Position numbers and translations under genes: made by a program. From assembly GCA_009760885.1 (NCBI GenBank), contig CM019692.1, positions 49,443,430-49,507,429 of the forward strand: DNA of 64,000 nucleotides, in the 5' to 3' direction. This document shows positions 56,301-59,300 of the stretch, in pieces (positions within the stretch are counted from its first letter, which is position 1; every line of letters begins with the position of its first letter). The notes below the pieces were generated by a model. The model ran no database searches. It was not told where the DNA came from and saw only the letters and a list, made by a program, of their open reading frames with translations. This DNA comes from Achatina immaculata. Its lineage: Eukaryota > Mollusca > Gastropoda > Stylommatophora > Achatinidae.

Positions 56301-59300
56301 ATCTTGTTTTGGTTTCAAATCCGGACCAGCATCCGACTCAGTGCGCAAGGGGGGGGGGGGGGGGTGAAATTAAATTAACGATGAAATCTGATCTTTAAGA
56401 AAGAGCTGGAGATTTCATTTATCGCTGAAGGATATAAACAACTGGGTTTCTAGTACTTTATTACATAAAATATTTAATACTATTTTCCACTCTCAGTGAT
56501 TCAATAGTAGCCTTTTTTTCCCTCCTGTCCCCCTCTGTACAGCAGTGGTACTTAAACGTGGTTCGTAAAAGGTAGAGAGAGAGAGAGAGAGAGTGAGTGA
56601 GTGAGTGATGAGTGAGTGAGTGAGTGAGTGAGTGAGTGGTGAGTGAGTGAGTGAGTGAGTGGAGTGAGTGAGTGAGTGATGAGTGAGTGAGTGAGTGAGT
56701 GAGGAGTGAGTGAGTGAGAGTGAGTGAGTGAGTGAGTGAGTGAGTGAGTGAGTGAGTGAGTGATGAGTGAGTGAGTGAGTGAGTGGTGAGTGAGTGAGTG
56801 AGTGAGTGAGTGAGTGCGTGAGTGAGTGAGTGAGTGATGAGTGAGTGAGTGAGTGAGTGAGTGAGTGGTGAGTGAGTGAGTGAGTGAGTGAGTGAGTGAG
56901 TGAGTGAGTGGTGTGTGTGTGTGTAAGGGGAGGCGGGTTGTGATGGCGGGGTCCCTGGGAGGAAGTTCAGATTATGTAAAAACGAACAAACTTTTTTATC
57001 TTCATACGGTTAAGAATCAGTTACTCCGCCCCTTCATCATACAACGTTCACTCTGTCGCTGACACTCAGCATTTGATTTTGAATAAAATAAACACGAGGG
57101 GGTGGGGGGATCACCTCTTATCCATACACTCCACAGTCTGAGTTATATAATCACATGTAATAAATTAGTATTGTACTGTCACGTTCATTATAATCTGCCA
57201 TTTTTAAAAAGTAAAACAATGTTTTTTTTTAAAAAAATACAACACTGAAGCCTTTCTTTAGTTAAACTAATTTATACTTTAACGATATATATATATATAC
57301 TACCTGTCTATCTGTCTGTCTGTCTCACTCACTAACTCACACACACACAACACACACACACACAATCTCCAGTAGAATACATACGGCAGCATGTGTAGTG
57401 ACCATCCATATATTTATCGGTAAAAAAAAAGTTTTGCGAATCATTTCTGTACACGATGGTGAAGATACTACTGGACAAAGGTTAAGGGCACGGTTTTTTT
57501 TCAATTCTTACACAAACAAAATCAACTGACTAACAAACAAGCCATTAGTACCAAAGAAAACAGAATTCAATCACTTCATTTGCAAATCGGAATAGGAATA
57601 CACATACAACAAGCTGGCGAAATCACTCACCCCTCGTTCAAAAATTCACAAGTGTGGTCTTACAACAAGCACGTCAGTAACGCGTGTGACCACCGTTCCC
57701 TGCCAGTCATTCTACTCACCGCTGCCTCAACGAATTAGCCAGGGTTATTAAGATATTCTTTTGCATGGCCTGCCACTCTTGTTGAAGGAAAAGGGTCAGC
57801 TGGGTGACTCAACAGGTGGAAGATGATTTGTCGATACCGGTCTGCCTAGGACGTCCCAAATGTGCTCAATGGGCGACAGATCGGGCGACCGAGCTGGTTA
57901 ATCGATTCTAATGATCCTTTGCTATTGAAGAAAATCTTTTATGACACGACCCCGATACGGTCTTGCGTTATCGCCTTGTTGGACTTGTAGGACCCAAGGC
58001 TTGCAAGGTAGGCTGGACAATGGGTTGCAGAATTTCATTCATGTATCGCTGGGCGGTTAGTGTGACATGAATGACATGGAGGGGAGTCCTGCCATGTCTG
58101 CTGATGCCACCCCAGACCATGATTGATCCCCCTCCGTAACGATCCACCTCTTGGATAGTGGTGTCATGGAACCGTTCCCCTGGCCTTCTCCAAACACAGA
58201 TTCTGCCTTCATTGAAGGACATACTGAAGCGGGATTCGTCCGTGAAAAGAATTTTACCCCACTGGCACCTCGTCCAACGGATGTGCTGTCGGCACCAGGC
58301 AACTCTAGTTCTGCAGTGAGTTGGAGAAGGAGGTATTCTTATTGCTGGTCGTCGTAAAGCCAGCACAGATTCTCTTAAACGCCTGCGAATTGTTCTGCCG
58401 CTAACACCGACGTTTGCCGTATTCATTAGCTGGTTTCTGAGAGTGGAAGACGTTACTGTCCGGTATCTGTCATCTTGTGTACTCGTGCAACGAGGTCGGC
58501 CTGAACGATGCCTATCTTCTACTACTCCGGTTGCGCGAATTCGCCCCAAATGCCTTTAGATGGTAGAATGGGTCATCACCGAAAGCCGTGCAACTTCACC
58601 GCCAGATAAACCGCTTTCAACCAAGGCTATGACCCGATGACGCTCAGAGGGTGCTAAAACGCCTTCACGGTGGCTGGTGTTTGTCAAATGACAAAAATAT
58701 CCCTATACCGCTTTAATATAAATGACTGGAAGGTGAGAAGTGTTCACTAAGGATGCATCTTGCACGTGCAGCACAAATCAGCACGATTTAATTACCTGCT
58801 GGGTCATTCTGACACATTTAAAAATGCTCTAACATTTTGTCTAGAACGATACTACTGCACGTGATTTTTTTACACTTGTTGTGATGATAGTTTGTGTTGT
58901 TTATGCCCCGGCTGCATAGAGGACTGCACGAGAATGCAATTTAACCAAGATTCTACAATAAATTTATTTACAGTTTTAGTACGGCAATCAAAATAAACAT
59001 GTGCTTGAAATTAATGACCGGCCCGTAACTTTTGTCCAGTAGTATATATGAGTGCTGCCAGACCTGCAGGCCTGGTCCGGTATTACCGTGGCTCCATTAT
59101 GAACGGGGTCCATTATAACGGAATTTTACAGTGCTGCTTCCCCTTACACAAACCCACTCAGAGACCCTACATACAATGACCCCCCACGTATGGTAGATCG
59201 CCCTTATAGAGTTTAACTGATATCCGGGTTGTGACTTAAGAAAGCCATACTGTTTTCAAGGTCACAAATATTTCACATATCCACGAAATCATAAATCAGT